This document shows, in pieces, positions 8,903-16,697 of a DNA stretch of 63,133 nucleotides. A model generated the notes under the pieces. That model was not told where the DNA came from. It did not search any database and was given only the letters and a program-made list of their open reading frames with translations. Location of the stretch: contig CAKUAR010000013.1 of NCBI GenBank assembly GCA_934636465.1, positions 1-63,133 on the forward strand. Direction: 5' to 3'. A program made the position numbers and the translations under genes. Source of the DNA: an uncultured Muribaculaceae bacterium. GTDB lineage: Bacteria; Bacteroidota; Bacteroidia; Bacteroidales; Muribaculaceae. Within the stretch, counting starts at the first letter, position 1; every line of letters starts with the position of its first letter.

Positions 8903-9661
8903 TCACATGTTGAGCGTAAGCTCCACAGGGCAGTGGTCGCTGCCAAAAATCTCGTTGTGTATCTCAGCCCCGGCGAGCTTGTCGTCGAGCGACTTCGACG
9001 TCAAGAAATAATCAATGCGCCAGCCGGCATTTTTCTCACGCGCATGGAAGCGGTAGCTCCACCACGAGTAAGCCCCGGCCAAGTCGGGGTTGAAGTGGCG
9101 GAACGTGTCGGTAAACCCTGCCGCGAGCAACTCCGTCATCTTGCCGCGCTCCTCATCGGTGAAGCCAGCGTTGTGCCTGTTGGTTTTCGGATTTTTTATG
9201 TCTATCTCCTCGTGAGCCACGTTCATGTCGCCGCACACCACCACAGGCTTCTTTTCGTTAAGCCACAGCAGATAGACCCTGAAGTCGTCTTCCCACCTCA
9301 TGCGGTAGTCGAGCCGACGCAAGCCGTCCTGGCTATTTGGCACATACACGTTGACCAGGAAGAACTCGTCCATTTCAAGCGTTATCACGCGCCCCTCGTG
9401 GTCGTGCTCCTCCACGCCCATGCCATAGGTCACACACAGCGGTTTGCGCCGCGCAAACACAGCCGTGCCGCTATAGCCCTTTTTGTCGGCATAGTTCCAG
9501 TAGCTGTCGTAGCCATCAAAAGCCAAGTCGAGCTGACCTGCCTGCATCTTAGTTTCTTGCAGACAGAAAAAGTCGGCGTCAAGTTTGGCAAAGCTCTCCT
9601 TGAAGTCTTTGCCCACCACGGCACGCAAGCCGTTAACGTTCCAAGATATGAATTTCAGCAT
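8903..9661 (-). CDS. xth: Exodeoxyribonuclease III / AP endonuclease
   Basis: This 252-residue Mg-dependent member of the exonuclease III/APE1 family cuts DNA at abasic sites and trims 3' blocked ends in base-excision repair. All family blocks are visible: SWNVNGLR near the N-terminus, LQETK (Mg-binding Glu), YVPNSQDGLRRLDYR, GDMNVAHEEIDIKNPK, the loop FTDEER, and the C-terminal FGSDHCPV with the catalytic Asp-His. It lies between a small membrane protein gene and ettA on the minus strand with short gaps, so co-transcription is likely. Confidence 0.94.
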   Translation of the reverse strand: MLKFISWNVNGLRAVVGKDFKESFAKLDADFFCLQETKMQAGQLDLAFDGYDSYWNYADKKGYSGTAVFARRKPLCVTYGMGVEEHDHEGRVITLEMDEFFLVNVYVPNSQDGLRRLDYRMRWEDDFRVYLLWLNEKKPVVVCGDMNVAHEEIDIKNPKTNRHNAGFTDEERGKMTELLAAGFTDTFRHFNPDLAGAYSWWSYRFHAREKNAGWRIDYFLTSKSLDDKLAGAEIHNEIFGSDHCPVELTLNM

Positions 9662-9700
9662 CTATATCAACAGTATTCTTTTTTTGTAATTCGGTTATTG

Positions 9701-9970
9701 TCACTCCGTTTTCTCTCTTTTGGCAGCATCGCCGTCTTGCTTGCCGGCCTCGGTCCTGAAGCGCCGCGCATCGGCCTTGCGAGCCATGCGTGAGTTTAGC
9801 ACGGCCAGCACAAGCGACACCACTGCCACCACGCCCCCTGTGGCAAGCCACCACACCGGCAAGGCATAGTTGGTGCCGAAATACAGCACCACAAAACACA
9901 CCAGCAGGCACACCACATCGAGCGTCAAGGCGCGGCGGCGATACATTTTCACTTCTTCTGCTCCAGTCAT
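9701..9970 (-). CDS. Small two-helix membrane protein, unknown function
   Basis: The 89-residue product has two predicted transmembrane segments, LDVVCLLVCFVVLYFGTNYAL and VWWLATGGVVAVVSLVLAVL, joined by a short loop. A strongly charged tail follows (RMARKADARRFRTEAGKQ) and is probably cytoplasmic. The start at 970 bases past 9000 is preferred; a second Met nine residues in (MYRRRAL) is possible. It sits 39 bases upstream of the exonuclease gene and just downstream of the DUF4250 gene, all on the minus strand. I do not recognise the family. Two-helix proteins of this kind are common in Bacteroidales next to housekeeping genes. Confidence 0.6.
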   Translation of the reverse strand: MTGAEEVKMYRRRALTLDVVCLLVCFVVLYFGTNYALPVWWLATGGVVAVVSLVLAVLNSRMARKADARRFRTEAGKQDGDAAKREKTE

Positions 9971-10010
9971 ATTTCAGTCAGTATTTTTTAGTTCGGCTTC
10001 ACACACAGAG

Positions 10011-10190
10011 TCACCAAAACTTGTTTTGCTGCTCATTGTATTCAAACCCGGCGGCTTGCAGCCGCTTCACCACCTCGTCTTTGTCGATGTCCTCCTTTTG
10101 GCATAGCTCGTCGAGCGAGGCATAGTCGTCGCGCAACTTCATGTTAATGTAGCTGAACAGAATAAACGGGTCTTTTGGCAATTCTTCCAT
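10011..10190 (-). CDS. DUF4250 domain-containing small protein
   Basis: The short frame encodes 59 residues beginning MEELPKDPFILFSYINMKLR and ending EYNEQQNKFW. This matches, from memory, the DUF4250 family (LPKDP.ML.S.IN.KLRD.....LDELC...), a small cytosolic helical protein of unknown function found in Bacteroidales and Firmicutes. The whole family length is present. A -7-like box (TATCTTTG, minus strand, 10213-10220) lies just upstream. It may be the first gene of the minus-strand run that continues through the two-helix protein, the exonuclease and ettA. Confidence 0.8.
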   Translation of the reverse strand: MEELPKDPFILFSYINMKLRDDYASLDELCQKEDIDKDEVVKRLQAAGFEYNEQQNKFW

Positions 10191-10439
10191 AATGCAACTT
10201 TATTTTTATTTTCAAAGATAATGCAAATCGGGCGCAGAACATCAAGTTTCACTTGAATATTATGCCGAGATGCTGCTTATCTTATCTAAAGATAATGCAA
10301 ATTACCCACACCACAACACACCACACCACACACATCTTGTGCGCAAAATCACGGGGGAGAAGCGACACGCTGCCACCCTCCCCCGGCAAATGATTTCTTA
10401 AAAACAAATCCTTAGCTCAACTGCGAGTCAACCGCACTT
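10191..10439. other. Intergenic region with repeats, no gene seen
   Basis: The stretch holds two copies of AAAGATAATGCAAAT (about 10214 and 10288), the inverted repeat at 10242-10256, a CA-rich low-complexity tract (about 10304-10335), and a GC-rich hairpin GGGGGAG...CTCCCCC at 10353-10384. From about 10341 on it is homologous to 12622-12845. Confidence 0.6.
10213..10220 (-). promoter_or_regulatory. Probable -7 box for the DUF4250 gene
   Basis: The minus strand reads TATCTTTG 22 bases before the ATG. A CTTG at 10243-10246 could be the -33 box. It overlaps the inverted repeat TCAAGT-TTC-ACTTGA (10242-10256), a possible operator. Confidence 0.4.
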
Positions 10440-10563
10440 CTATTTGCTGCTTGCGCGCAACTTCGGCTGCGGCCACTTCCAGTCGGCCTTATTGCCGTAG
10501 CTGAACACGCTCAGCGCAGCCGGCAGATATTTGTTTGCCTGGGCATAGCCCTTGTCCGTGCAA
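10341..10563 (-). repeat. Copy 1 of a gene-tail repeat (second copy 12622-12845)
   Basis: About 220 bases match 12622-12845 with scattered substitutions. They cover the 3' end of a secreted-protein gene, its stop and a nested GC hairpin downstream. Homology stops sharply near 10563, beyond which the paralog at 10608-11333 has unrelated sequence at the nucleotide level. Confidence 0.8.
10440..10563 (-). pseudogene. C-terminal remnant of a secreted B-family protein
   Basis: The minus strand encodes about the last 40 residues of a protein nearly identical to the end of the 12723-13439 product (DKGYAQANKYLPAALSVFSYGNK followed by KLRASSK-stop, with the motif YGNKADWKWPQ). No start codon or upstream body is present. 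It lies 45 bases downstream of an intact B-family gene. It is best read as a leftover from unequal recombination or gene replacement among the cassette copies. Confidence 0.75.
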
Positions 10564-10607
10564 AATATTTCTACATTCAAACGTTCTGTTCACTACATAT
10601 TATAAAC

Positions 10608-11333
10608 TTACAACCTGGGGATTTTACGCCATTTTTCTTGATCTATTTCCCAATTAACGCCATTGCCATACTTAAACATTTGTTGCGCAACCTTGATAGA
10701 CTTTTCCTTATCTATTTTCACATCTTCTTTGCTCAGAACTTTAATCATAACTATAACATGATTCTTTTTTTGAAGGTAAATACCAGCGCAACGCTTAAAC
10801 TCACAAGGCTCACTTTTGTCTATTGGCAAATCAGACACCCAATACGCAACACCAGCATTAAAACCAAAAGGTGATACATCTTCCATTAAAGAATCCAACT
10901 TGATTTCTCCAAATTTATTCACATAATCTGATATGGTTTCATGATACACAGCCGCACAAATGTCGCGTTTGGCAACGCCTTTCACATTATAACGCTTCAT
11001 GTCTGCTTCAATTCTAAGATCAGAAAGCAACAACACCGTGTTCCCATCTTCTGACACCACGCTAACGCTGTAATCTTCTACCGGGTGAATAGCTGTATTT
11101 GGAGTTTGGAAATAAATCTTTGTTCCAGTTTTTCTTTCAATGTAACCTTGCGGAATTGCAATTTCCACATCTAATGCTTCTTTAACAGCTTTAGCATACT
11201 CATCGAAACCATAAGATACAGACACATTATACACTGTCGGGATACGCTGCAAAGAAACATCTTTTTCCTCTGACGAAGCACTTGTTATAACCGATACGGT
11301 CAATAAAAACAATAAAAGAACACCTTTTCTCAT
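10608..11333 (-). CDS. Secreted B-family protein (copy B1), unknown function
   Basis: This 241-residue protein has a signal peptide (MRKGVLLLFLLTVSVITSAS) and no further membrane segment. It belongs to a family with four intact members here. Shared features are a mid-protein acidic region, a Cys in a C-x-G/V-I/L-Y segment (CAGIYLQKK), and a C-terminal block ending F-x-YGNG-x-NW. It follows the lipoprotein gene A1 after 6 bases, so the two are surely co-transcribed. This copy is AT-rich and the most diverged. The function is unknown. An accessory, inhibitor or substrate partner of the peptidase-like lipoprotein is possible but unproven. Confidence 0.75.
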   Translation of the reverse strand: MRKGVLLLFLLTVSVITSASSEEKDVSLQRIPTVYNVSVSYGFDEYAKAVKEALDVEIAIPQGYIERKTGTKIYFQTPNTAIHPVEDYSVSVVSEDGNTVLLLSDLRIEADMKRYNVKGVAKRDICAAVYHETISDYVNKFGEIKLDSLMEDVSPFGFNAGVAYWVSDLPIDKSEPCEFKRCAGIYLQKKNHVIVMIKVLSKEDVKIDKEKSIKVAQQMFKYGNGVNWEIDQEKWRKIPRL

Positions 11334-11339
11334 AGCGAT

Positions 11340-12170
11340 CTATTTTTTAAAGCCTTTAACCTTATATATTTCACTTATTGTGCGTTTATCCACCAAAATG
11401 CAACCTTCGTTTCCATCTGCATCAGTATCCTGCGGATTGAAGCACTTCATATATGGATAGCCATTAACTTTGATACCTACACCATCAACAACCATCGCCA
11501 CATGGCCAGAAGATACACCCTTATTAATAACAACGGTATAACACTCGCCATTAGATCCGAGCACATCCGTATGATAACCTTCTGCGGGCCACTCATTCTC
11601 AGGCACAACCTCAATGTCATAAAAATTTTCCATAATATCACCATAGTCTCGAACATCAACATAATCCGTATGATAATATCCATTAGTTTCAATCCACGCC
11701 TGATAAGTTTCTTTATTATAGCTCACCGTATCACCTTGGAATCTTTTGCAATAATAGCCCATTAATGCCGAAACGCATTTGTTTTTAGTACCTTCGAACT
11801 CTCCAGCTTTTGCAATTTTAGTTCGATTTCTTTTATCACCAAGAACTTTATTTGTTCTATTAATAATACAAGTATAGTATTCAAATATGTTCTCTGCCAT
11901 ATTCGCTTCTTTACCACAAGTATAGGTAGTATAAAGTATTCCTTGCACGCTTTTTATTTGCAATCTTCTCCCCGCCTCTACAAGTATTGCTTCATCTGTA
12001 GCATTTAATTTATCAAGATCACCTATACTACGTTCCGTACTAAGCCGAAGAAATGGCAATCCTTTTTCCGAAACGCACTCTGGTTCATTCCGTTCACAAG
12101 CATAAAACAGCCCTGTAATTGTTGCCATAGCAACCAGCACTCCAATTACCAAAAAAAAAATTCTTCTCAT
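11340..12170 (-). CDS. Papain/C39-like putative cysteine peptidase lipoprotein (copy A1)
   Basis: The 276-residue protein has a lipoprotein signal with Cys25 (GLFYAC) followed by acidic residues (ERNEPE), as in surface-exposed Bacteroidetes lipoproteins. The C-terminal half has the ordered pattern of a papain-like fold: Cys132 at the start of a helix (NKCVSALMGYY), His223 in SSGHVAMVVDG, and Asn245 in KCFNPQD. These are the expected catalytic Cys, His and Asn. No family could be named with confidence; C39-like and CHAP-like peptidases are the nearest in layout. It leads the A1-B1 pair. Low GC relative to the housekeeping genes hints at separate ancestry. Confidence 0.7.
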   Translation of the reverse strand: MRRIFFLVIGVLVAMATITGLFYACERNEPECVSEKGLPFLRLSTERSIGDLDKLNATDEAILVEAGRRLQIKSVQGILYTTYTCGKEANMAENIFEYYTCIINRTNKVLGDKRNRTKIAKAGEFEGTKNKCVSALMGYYCKRFQGDTVSYNKETYQAWIETNGYYHTDYVDVRDYGDIMENFYDIEVVPENEWPAEGYHTDVLGSNGECYTVVINKGVSSGHVAMVVDGVGIKVNGYPYMKCFNPQDTDADGNEGCILVDKRTISEIYKVKGFKK

Positions 12171-12722
12171 AGTTCTAATTTTTTTTATGATTTTACATTT
12201 ATCATGAATTTAGTTTTTATCATTTTTATGTTGCAAAAATAATTCGTCAACGACCCATTCGCAACAGCATTTTTGCACATTAATATTATTTAACTCAATT
12301 ATTTTATAAGAGCACATATTGGCGCTTATTCAAAATCATTCAGACACTTACAACACTACAACTAAGCGTTAGCAATGCCCACAATGCCGCTTATAAGCCT
12401 TAAGTCCCTCAATTCCCCTTGCACAAGTCATGAAAAAAAAACTAAATTTATAGAAATGTTAAATCTGTTTATCCACGACTAATATTTGCAAAAAAGCCAC
12501 TATCCGCATTGTTGTGGCACTACTGCTGGCAGCTTACGATAATTCCTATAAGAAAGAGACGAACAATGCACTTGGCAATGCCAAAACCCAACATCTCCAC
12601 GGCACAGTAGCGTGCTCATGTGGCACAAAATTATGGGGGAGAAGCGGCACGCTGCCACCCTCCCCCGGCAAATGATTTCTTAAAAATAAATCCTTTATCT
12701 TAACTGCTGCTCACCAGTCGCA
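12171..12722. other. Intergenic region between cassettes, no gene seen
   Basis: The first part is AT-rich and probably contains the promoter of A1 (minus strand), though I find no clear -7/-33 pair. The part near 12622-12722 is the downstream tail of the B2 gene, including the hairpin GGGGGAG (12635-12641) with CTCCCCC (12660-12666) and a nested GGCA-CGC-TGCC. That hairpin may terminate the A2-B2 transcript, although the U-run is weak. Confidence 0.55.
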
Positions 12723-12845
12723 CTATTTGCTGCTTGCGTGCAACTTTGGCTGTGGCCACTTCCAGTCGGCCTTGTTACCATAGCTGAACACGCTCAGCGC
12801 AGCCGGCAAATACTTGTTTGCCTGGGCATAGCCCTTGTCAGTGTA
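12622..12845 (-). repeat. Copy 2 of the gene-tail repeat (first copy 10341-10563)
   Basis: This is the source-like copy, in which the homologous segment continues into the complete gene at 12723-13439. See the entry at 10341 for the extent of the match. Confidence 0.8.
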
Positions 12846-13439
12846 AAGCACGTTCAGATAAATTGCTGGCCTGCCTTTTTTCACAAAATAAATGACTTGG
12901 CAGTGCTTCCACTCGCATTTGTCCCACGGAACAATATTTGGATAATCCACTATATACACATTGTCGGCATTGGCCACGAGCTTGGCCATGGATGGCGACA
13001 AGGTGGTCATATACTTGCTCAAGTCTATCTGCTCCTGCTTGGCTTCATCAATCTCACCAAGATAGCCACCAACCGTCATTCGTATAAATCCCATAGGGTT
13101 ACGTGTCACAAACAAAGAGTCTATATAGCCCAGCCCCACAAGGCAGTTACCATCGGCCGACAACAAAGCCGTCTCGCAACCAGAGGCGCCTTCCACCTTG
13201 CCGTGCACATTTTTTGATGGGTATGCAAGTGCCGTCCTAACATTGTGTTTCTTAAAACCAGTTGGAATCACGAAATGTGCATCATAATCGGTTTTAGCCT
13301 TTGACTGATATTCAGAAAAGTCAATTCCTGTATTCTCGTCTGATCCTATCACCTGCATGGTGTTGAGCCAATCAGCAGCATTTATTTGCACGCCTAAGCC
13401 TATAGCTAACAGCGACACAATTAAAAATAATTTTTTCAT
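12723..13439 (-). CDS. Secreted B-family protein (copy B2), unknown function
   Basis: This 238-residue protein has a signal peptide (MKKLFLIVSLLAIGLGVQINA). It shares with B4 an N-terminal GIDFSEYQSKAK-type block and a C-terminal block: a Cys in KHCQVIYFVKKG, then VLYTDKGYAQANKYLPAAL and FSYGNKADW. The paired Cys in CEWKHC could form a disulfide after export. It follows A2 by 42 bases. No enzymatic motif is seen. The C-terminal part was duplicated to 10440-10563. Base composition is closer to the chromosome average than that of its A partner. Confidence 0.75.
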   Translation of the reverse strand: MKKLFLIVSLLAIGLGVQINAADWLNTMQVIGSDENTGIDFSEYQSKAKTDYDAHFVIPTGFKKHNVRTALAYPSKNVHGKVEGASGCETALLSADGNCLVGLGYIDSLFVTRNPMGFIRMTVGGYLGEIDEAKQEQIDLSKYMTTLSPSMAKLVANADNVYIVDYPNIVPWDKCEWKHCQVIYFVKKGRPAIYLNVLYTDKGYAQANKYLPAALSVFSYGNKADWKWPQPKLHASSK

Positions 13440-13481
13440 AACTATATAATTTTTAAATTACCAATCAACAAACATTTTATA

Positions 13482-14231
13482 TTATAAAGCGCCATTTACA
13501 GAATAAATACTAATAATATCTTTTTCTGTGTAAAAAGAATTTCCGCTATCTTGAGGATTTTCACACATATACACCCTATCTGCTCCAGAGTTAAAAGTTC
13601 CAACAACTTTCACAAAATGGCCACTGCCGTCACCGTTTTTAACAGACATCAAAAATGTTCCTCCTCCTTTGTAATCCAAAGGGATTGCAGAACTGGGAAC
13701 CCATTTAGCATCTAAATACTTATGTATAATTGTATCCAAAGCATTGCACTTCACTCCTTGTCCCTCAACATAATAATCTTCTTCTTTGCACCAAGCCTTT
13801 ATGGCATCAGACGAAATGTCTTTTCCAAAAGACTTTAAAACACTACTAAGCAGTTTTGGGACACAATCAACATCAGAGAACTCGCCAGCCACCTTTTTCC
13901 TAAGACGGCCATATCGTTTTTCGCCATTTGTTTTTGCAAACATCAACTGCAACTGCTCAAACAAATCTTCAGATATACCCAGTTGCTTGGCACTTTTCTC
14001 ATTAGTCACAATTTTGCCATTCACAACCGCTACACCCATACGCTTCATCGCTTCACCAATGACATTTAAGTCAAACGTGCTTACAGATTGACTAGTCAAG
14101 TCACCTTTAATTGAAAGTTCTTCTTGATTGTCATTTTCTTCAATATCCTCTCTCTCACAAGAATCAAGGATAACACCAAATGTGGTTGTCGTTGCCAACA
14201 ACGCAAACACAATTAACAAAATTTTTTTCAT
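13482..14231 (-). CDS. Papain/C39-like putative cysteine peptidase lipoprotein (copy A2)
   Basis: The 249-residue lipoprotein has its lipid-anchor Cys at residue 25 (ILDSC), followed by an acidic stretch (EREDIEENDNQEE) typical of surface export. The middle shows Cys123 in DVDCVPKLLSSVLKSFG, then the shared KDIS...WCKEE block. The end shows His205 in GSGHFVKVVG and Asn225 in YMCENPQDSG. The Cys-His-Asn order and spacing match A1 and fit a papain-like peptidase. It starts the leftward A2-B2 pair. There are no direct data on substrate; a role in processing a cell-surface or neighbouring-cell protein is inference. Confidence 0.7.
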   Translation of the reverse strand: MKKILLIVFALLATTTTFGVILDSCEREDIEENDNQEELSIKGDLTSQSVSTFDLNVIGEAMKRMGVAVVNGKIVTNEKSAKQLGISEDLFEQLQLMFAKTNGEKRYGRLRKKVAGEFSDVDCVPKLLSSVLKSFGKDISSDAIKAWCKEEDYYVEGQGVKCNALDTIIHKYLDAKWVPSSAIPLDYKGGGTFLMSVKNGDGSGHFVKVVGTFNSGADRVYMCENPQDSGNSFYTEKDIISIYSVNGAL

Positions 14232-14586
14232 ACGAGTTTAATTTAGTTTTTAATATTATTAATTAATATATAAAACCAATTGCGAGTTAGAGTGGAAGTT
14301 TCTTTGGTCGCTTTCATTGTCTCGTATCATGATTTCGTTTTTCTGCCACAAAAATAACCTACAAAACAAAACCAAACAAGCGCTATTTGCAACGTTAACA
14401 ATATTTAACTTACGATTCTTATACATACTCAAATACAACCTATACAAAAACAAATCAACATTTTAGCAAGCATCACTCGCCTCTGTTTTTTCACACCAAT
14501 CCAACAACGGCAATACTGCACCAGCACAGCTATTGCATAAGTAAAACCAAAAGATTATATTAGGCATTATTAAAAACCACCTGACA
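14232..14586. other. Divergent intergenic region, no gene seen
   Basis: This AT-rich region separates the leftward A2 gene from the rightward transglutaminase-like gene and should hold both promoters. I find no convincing -7/-33 pair and no RNA gene. A short TAATTAATATATAAAA run lies just upstream of A2. Confidence 0.5.
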
Positions 14587-16656
14587 ATGAACAAAATCCA
14601 TAAAATCACCATTCTTTGCATATTTTTCACACTGCTGCTGTCTGCTTGCAGCACCCCATACGAAAAAGAGGCAACTGAAGTGGCCTGCAATGCCGGCAGC
14701 AACAGAGCAGAACTAGAAAAAGTGCTCAACCTCTACCGTGCGAGCGGCGATAACGACAAGTACGAGGCCGCATGCTATCTGATTGCCAACATGCGCGACC
14801 TAATGACACTCGACACCGCCTCCACAGCCAACGGCAGACACTACTTTCAAGCTCTCGCCAATGTGCGCAAAGCGCAAGGGTGCAAAAAACTCGCCCGCGA
14901 CTCGGTGTATTTCGTGATAGACAGCGTGATGCGTGCCACACCAACAGGAGCAAACTGCGACACACCAAAATACATTGCCGACGCAAGCACCATCAGCTCG
15001 CAAACGCTGATTGACGACATAGAGCTTGCCTTTAAGGCCTGGCGAGATATGCCCTGGAGCCGCAATGTGAGTAAAGAAGATTTTCTGGAATATGTGCTGC
15101 CTTACCGATGCAGCGAAACTTACAGCACCACAGCGCGCAAATTTTTCTGGAACCGCTATCACGGCATAGCCGACTCGCTGAAGAATGAAAACAATCTGCA
15201 AAAAATAGCCAGCATAGTGCTTGCCGACATCGACTCTTGGATTACAGAAGACCCTGCACTTGCCTCCAACCTGCCACAGCTGGCATCAGCATCACTCGAC
15301 GACTGTCTGCTGGGGCGCGTGGGCACTTGCGCCAATGTGACCGAAGTGAAAATCACTGCTCTGCGAGCTATTGGCATACCTGTGGCATACGACTATCTGG
15401 TGAACTGGGGCAGCTCCAACAACGGTCACTCTTGGCTAAAAATCATTGACAACGAGCAATTAAACGACAGTGACAAAATAGACAACCAGCAAGTGCCAGG
15501 CAACACGCAGCACATAATCACCGGTTCATCGTATGACGAGTTTCCATTTTTTGAAAACCTGCCAAAAGGTGTGAGCGTAACCTACAAACGCACCGTGCCA
15601 AAGGTGTATCGCAGCACCTACGCATGGCACAAGCCCGACACCAGTGCCCCCGATGCCATAGGCGGCAGCCACACAACCGACGTAACCAGCGAATACGTGG
15701 CCACAGCCGACGTGAGCTATCCCATGCCGCACCCCATGTCAAATGCCGTCTCATGCCAACTGCTTTGCTTCGACAACTCCGAATGGGTTCCAGTTTGCTC
15801 CGGCAAAATCGTGGACGGAGGCCACAAAGCAGAGTTCAAAGCCGTTGGCAAAAACATCGTTTACTTGCCCATGATGAGCTTTCGCGGCAAAGAAACGGTG
15901 ATGGGTGCGCCATTTGAGGTGAAAAATGACGGCAGCGTGCGCATATTGCAGCCACAAAAAGCCACACACACCGTCACGGCAAGGCTGAAATATCCGTTCC
16001 GTACCCATGTGGAACTTTGGTTGTCGTTTGTGCGAGGAGCAAAGGTGTGGTTTTCAAATTCTCCCACTGGCGATGGCACAAAATCGGCTATAGCGACTAT
16101 CAAGAAAATTCCATTTTATTGCGATTCAATAGCTATTACCGTGCAAAAAGGGCAGACGTTCAGATACATAAACTACGACTTCGGCAGTGTGGATAGCATT
16201 GTGATGCGCAGACACGACATAGCAGAAATCTCGCTACACAACAGCACCGGCAAGGCAAATGCACTCAAATGGATAAGCGGCAATCCTGGCACCTATGACC
16301 ACGAAGCCGCCACAGCCCTCACCGACGGCGACATGGTGAGCTACTTTGAGGACAACACCCGCAACCCATGCCAGCAACTCACATTCAAGGCGGCTCGCCC
16401 CATAGCGCCTGGCCGGCACACTGTGGTCTATGCCGGCCGCAACGACGGCAACGCTGTGATTCCGGGCTATGGCTACACCTTGCACATTTGGACAGACAAC
16501 GGCTGGAAACAAATTGGGCACACCACGGCCAAAGCCAACGGCACAGCCACATTCTCCGGCGTGCCACAAGGCGCGCTTCTGCTGATGCGTTGTGACAACG
16601 GAGGCACAGAAAACCGCATATTCACATTTGAGAACGGCAAGCAGTTTTTCCATTGA
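14587..16656 (+). CDS. Transglutaminase-like domain lipoprotein
   Basis: The 689-residue protein has a lipoprotein signal (MNKIHKITILCIFFTLLLSAC) and a helical region to about residue 230. A transglutaminase-like core follows: Cys248 in GRVGTCANVTE, His281 in NNGHSWLKI and Asp288. This papain-fold family in bacteria acts mostly as peptidases or amidases rather than cross-linkers. The rest is beta-rich, with a galactose-binding-like stretch near 540-620. Similar large transglutaminase lipoproteins occur widely in Bacteroidetes. It is followed at once by the O-antigen-ligase-like gene, whose possible TTG start overlaps the stop, so co-transcription is very likely. Confidence 0.75.
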   Translation: MNKIHKITILCIFFTLLLSACSTPYEKEATEVACNAGSNRAELEKVLNLYRASGDNDKYEAACYLIANMRDLMTLDTASTANGRHYFQALANVRKAQGCKKLARDSVYFVIDSVMRATPTGANCDTPKYIADASTISSQTLIDDIELAFKAWRDMPWSRNVSKEDFLEYVLPYRCSETYSTTARKFFWNRYHGIADSLKNENNLQKIASIVLADIDSWITEDPALASNLPQLASASLDDCLLGRVGTCANVTEVKITALRAIGIPVAYDYLVNWGSSNNGHSWLKIIDNEQLNDSDKIDNQQVPGNTQHIITGSSYDEFPFFENLPKGVSVTYKRTVPKVYRSTYAWHKPDTSAPDAIGGSHTTDVTSEYVATADVSYPMPHPMSNAVSCQLLCFDNSEWVPVCSGKIVDGGHKAEFKAVGKNIVYLPMMSFRGKETVMGAPFEVKNDGSVRILQPQKATHTVTARLKYPFRTHVELWLSFVRGAKVWFSNSPTGDGTKSAIATIKKIPFYCDSIAITVQKGQTFRYINYDFGSVDSIVMRRHDIAEISLHNSTGKANALKWISGNPGTYDHEAATALTDGDMVSYFEDNTRNPCQQLTFKAARPIAPGRHTVVYAGRNDGNAVIPGYGYTLHIWTDNGWKQIGHTTAKANGTATFSGVPQGALLLMRCDNGGTENRIFTFENGKQFFH

Positions 16657-16697
16657 CTCTCATCACACACCACATTGTCCAAGCAGTTTTCTTGCCG

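Noticed and set aside
10608..14231. Toxin-immunity or classical contact-dependent system
   Set aside because: The B proteins carry signal peptides like the A proteins. There is no secretion-targeting domain (PAAR, LXG, Rhs), and the A proteins look like lipoproteins. Kept only as one idea in the findings.
14463..14729. Minus-strand frame overlapping the transglutaminase-like gene start
   Set aside because: It overlaps the signal peptide region of a convincing lipoprotein and has no recognisable features.
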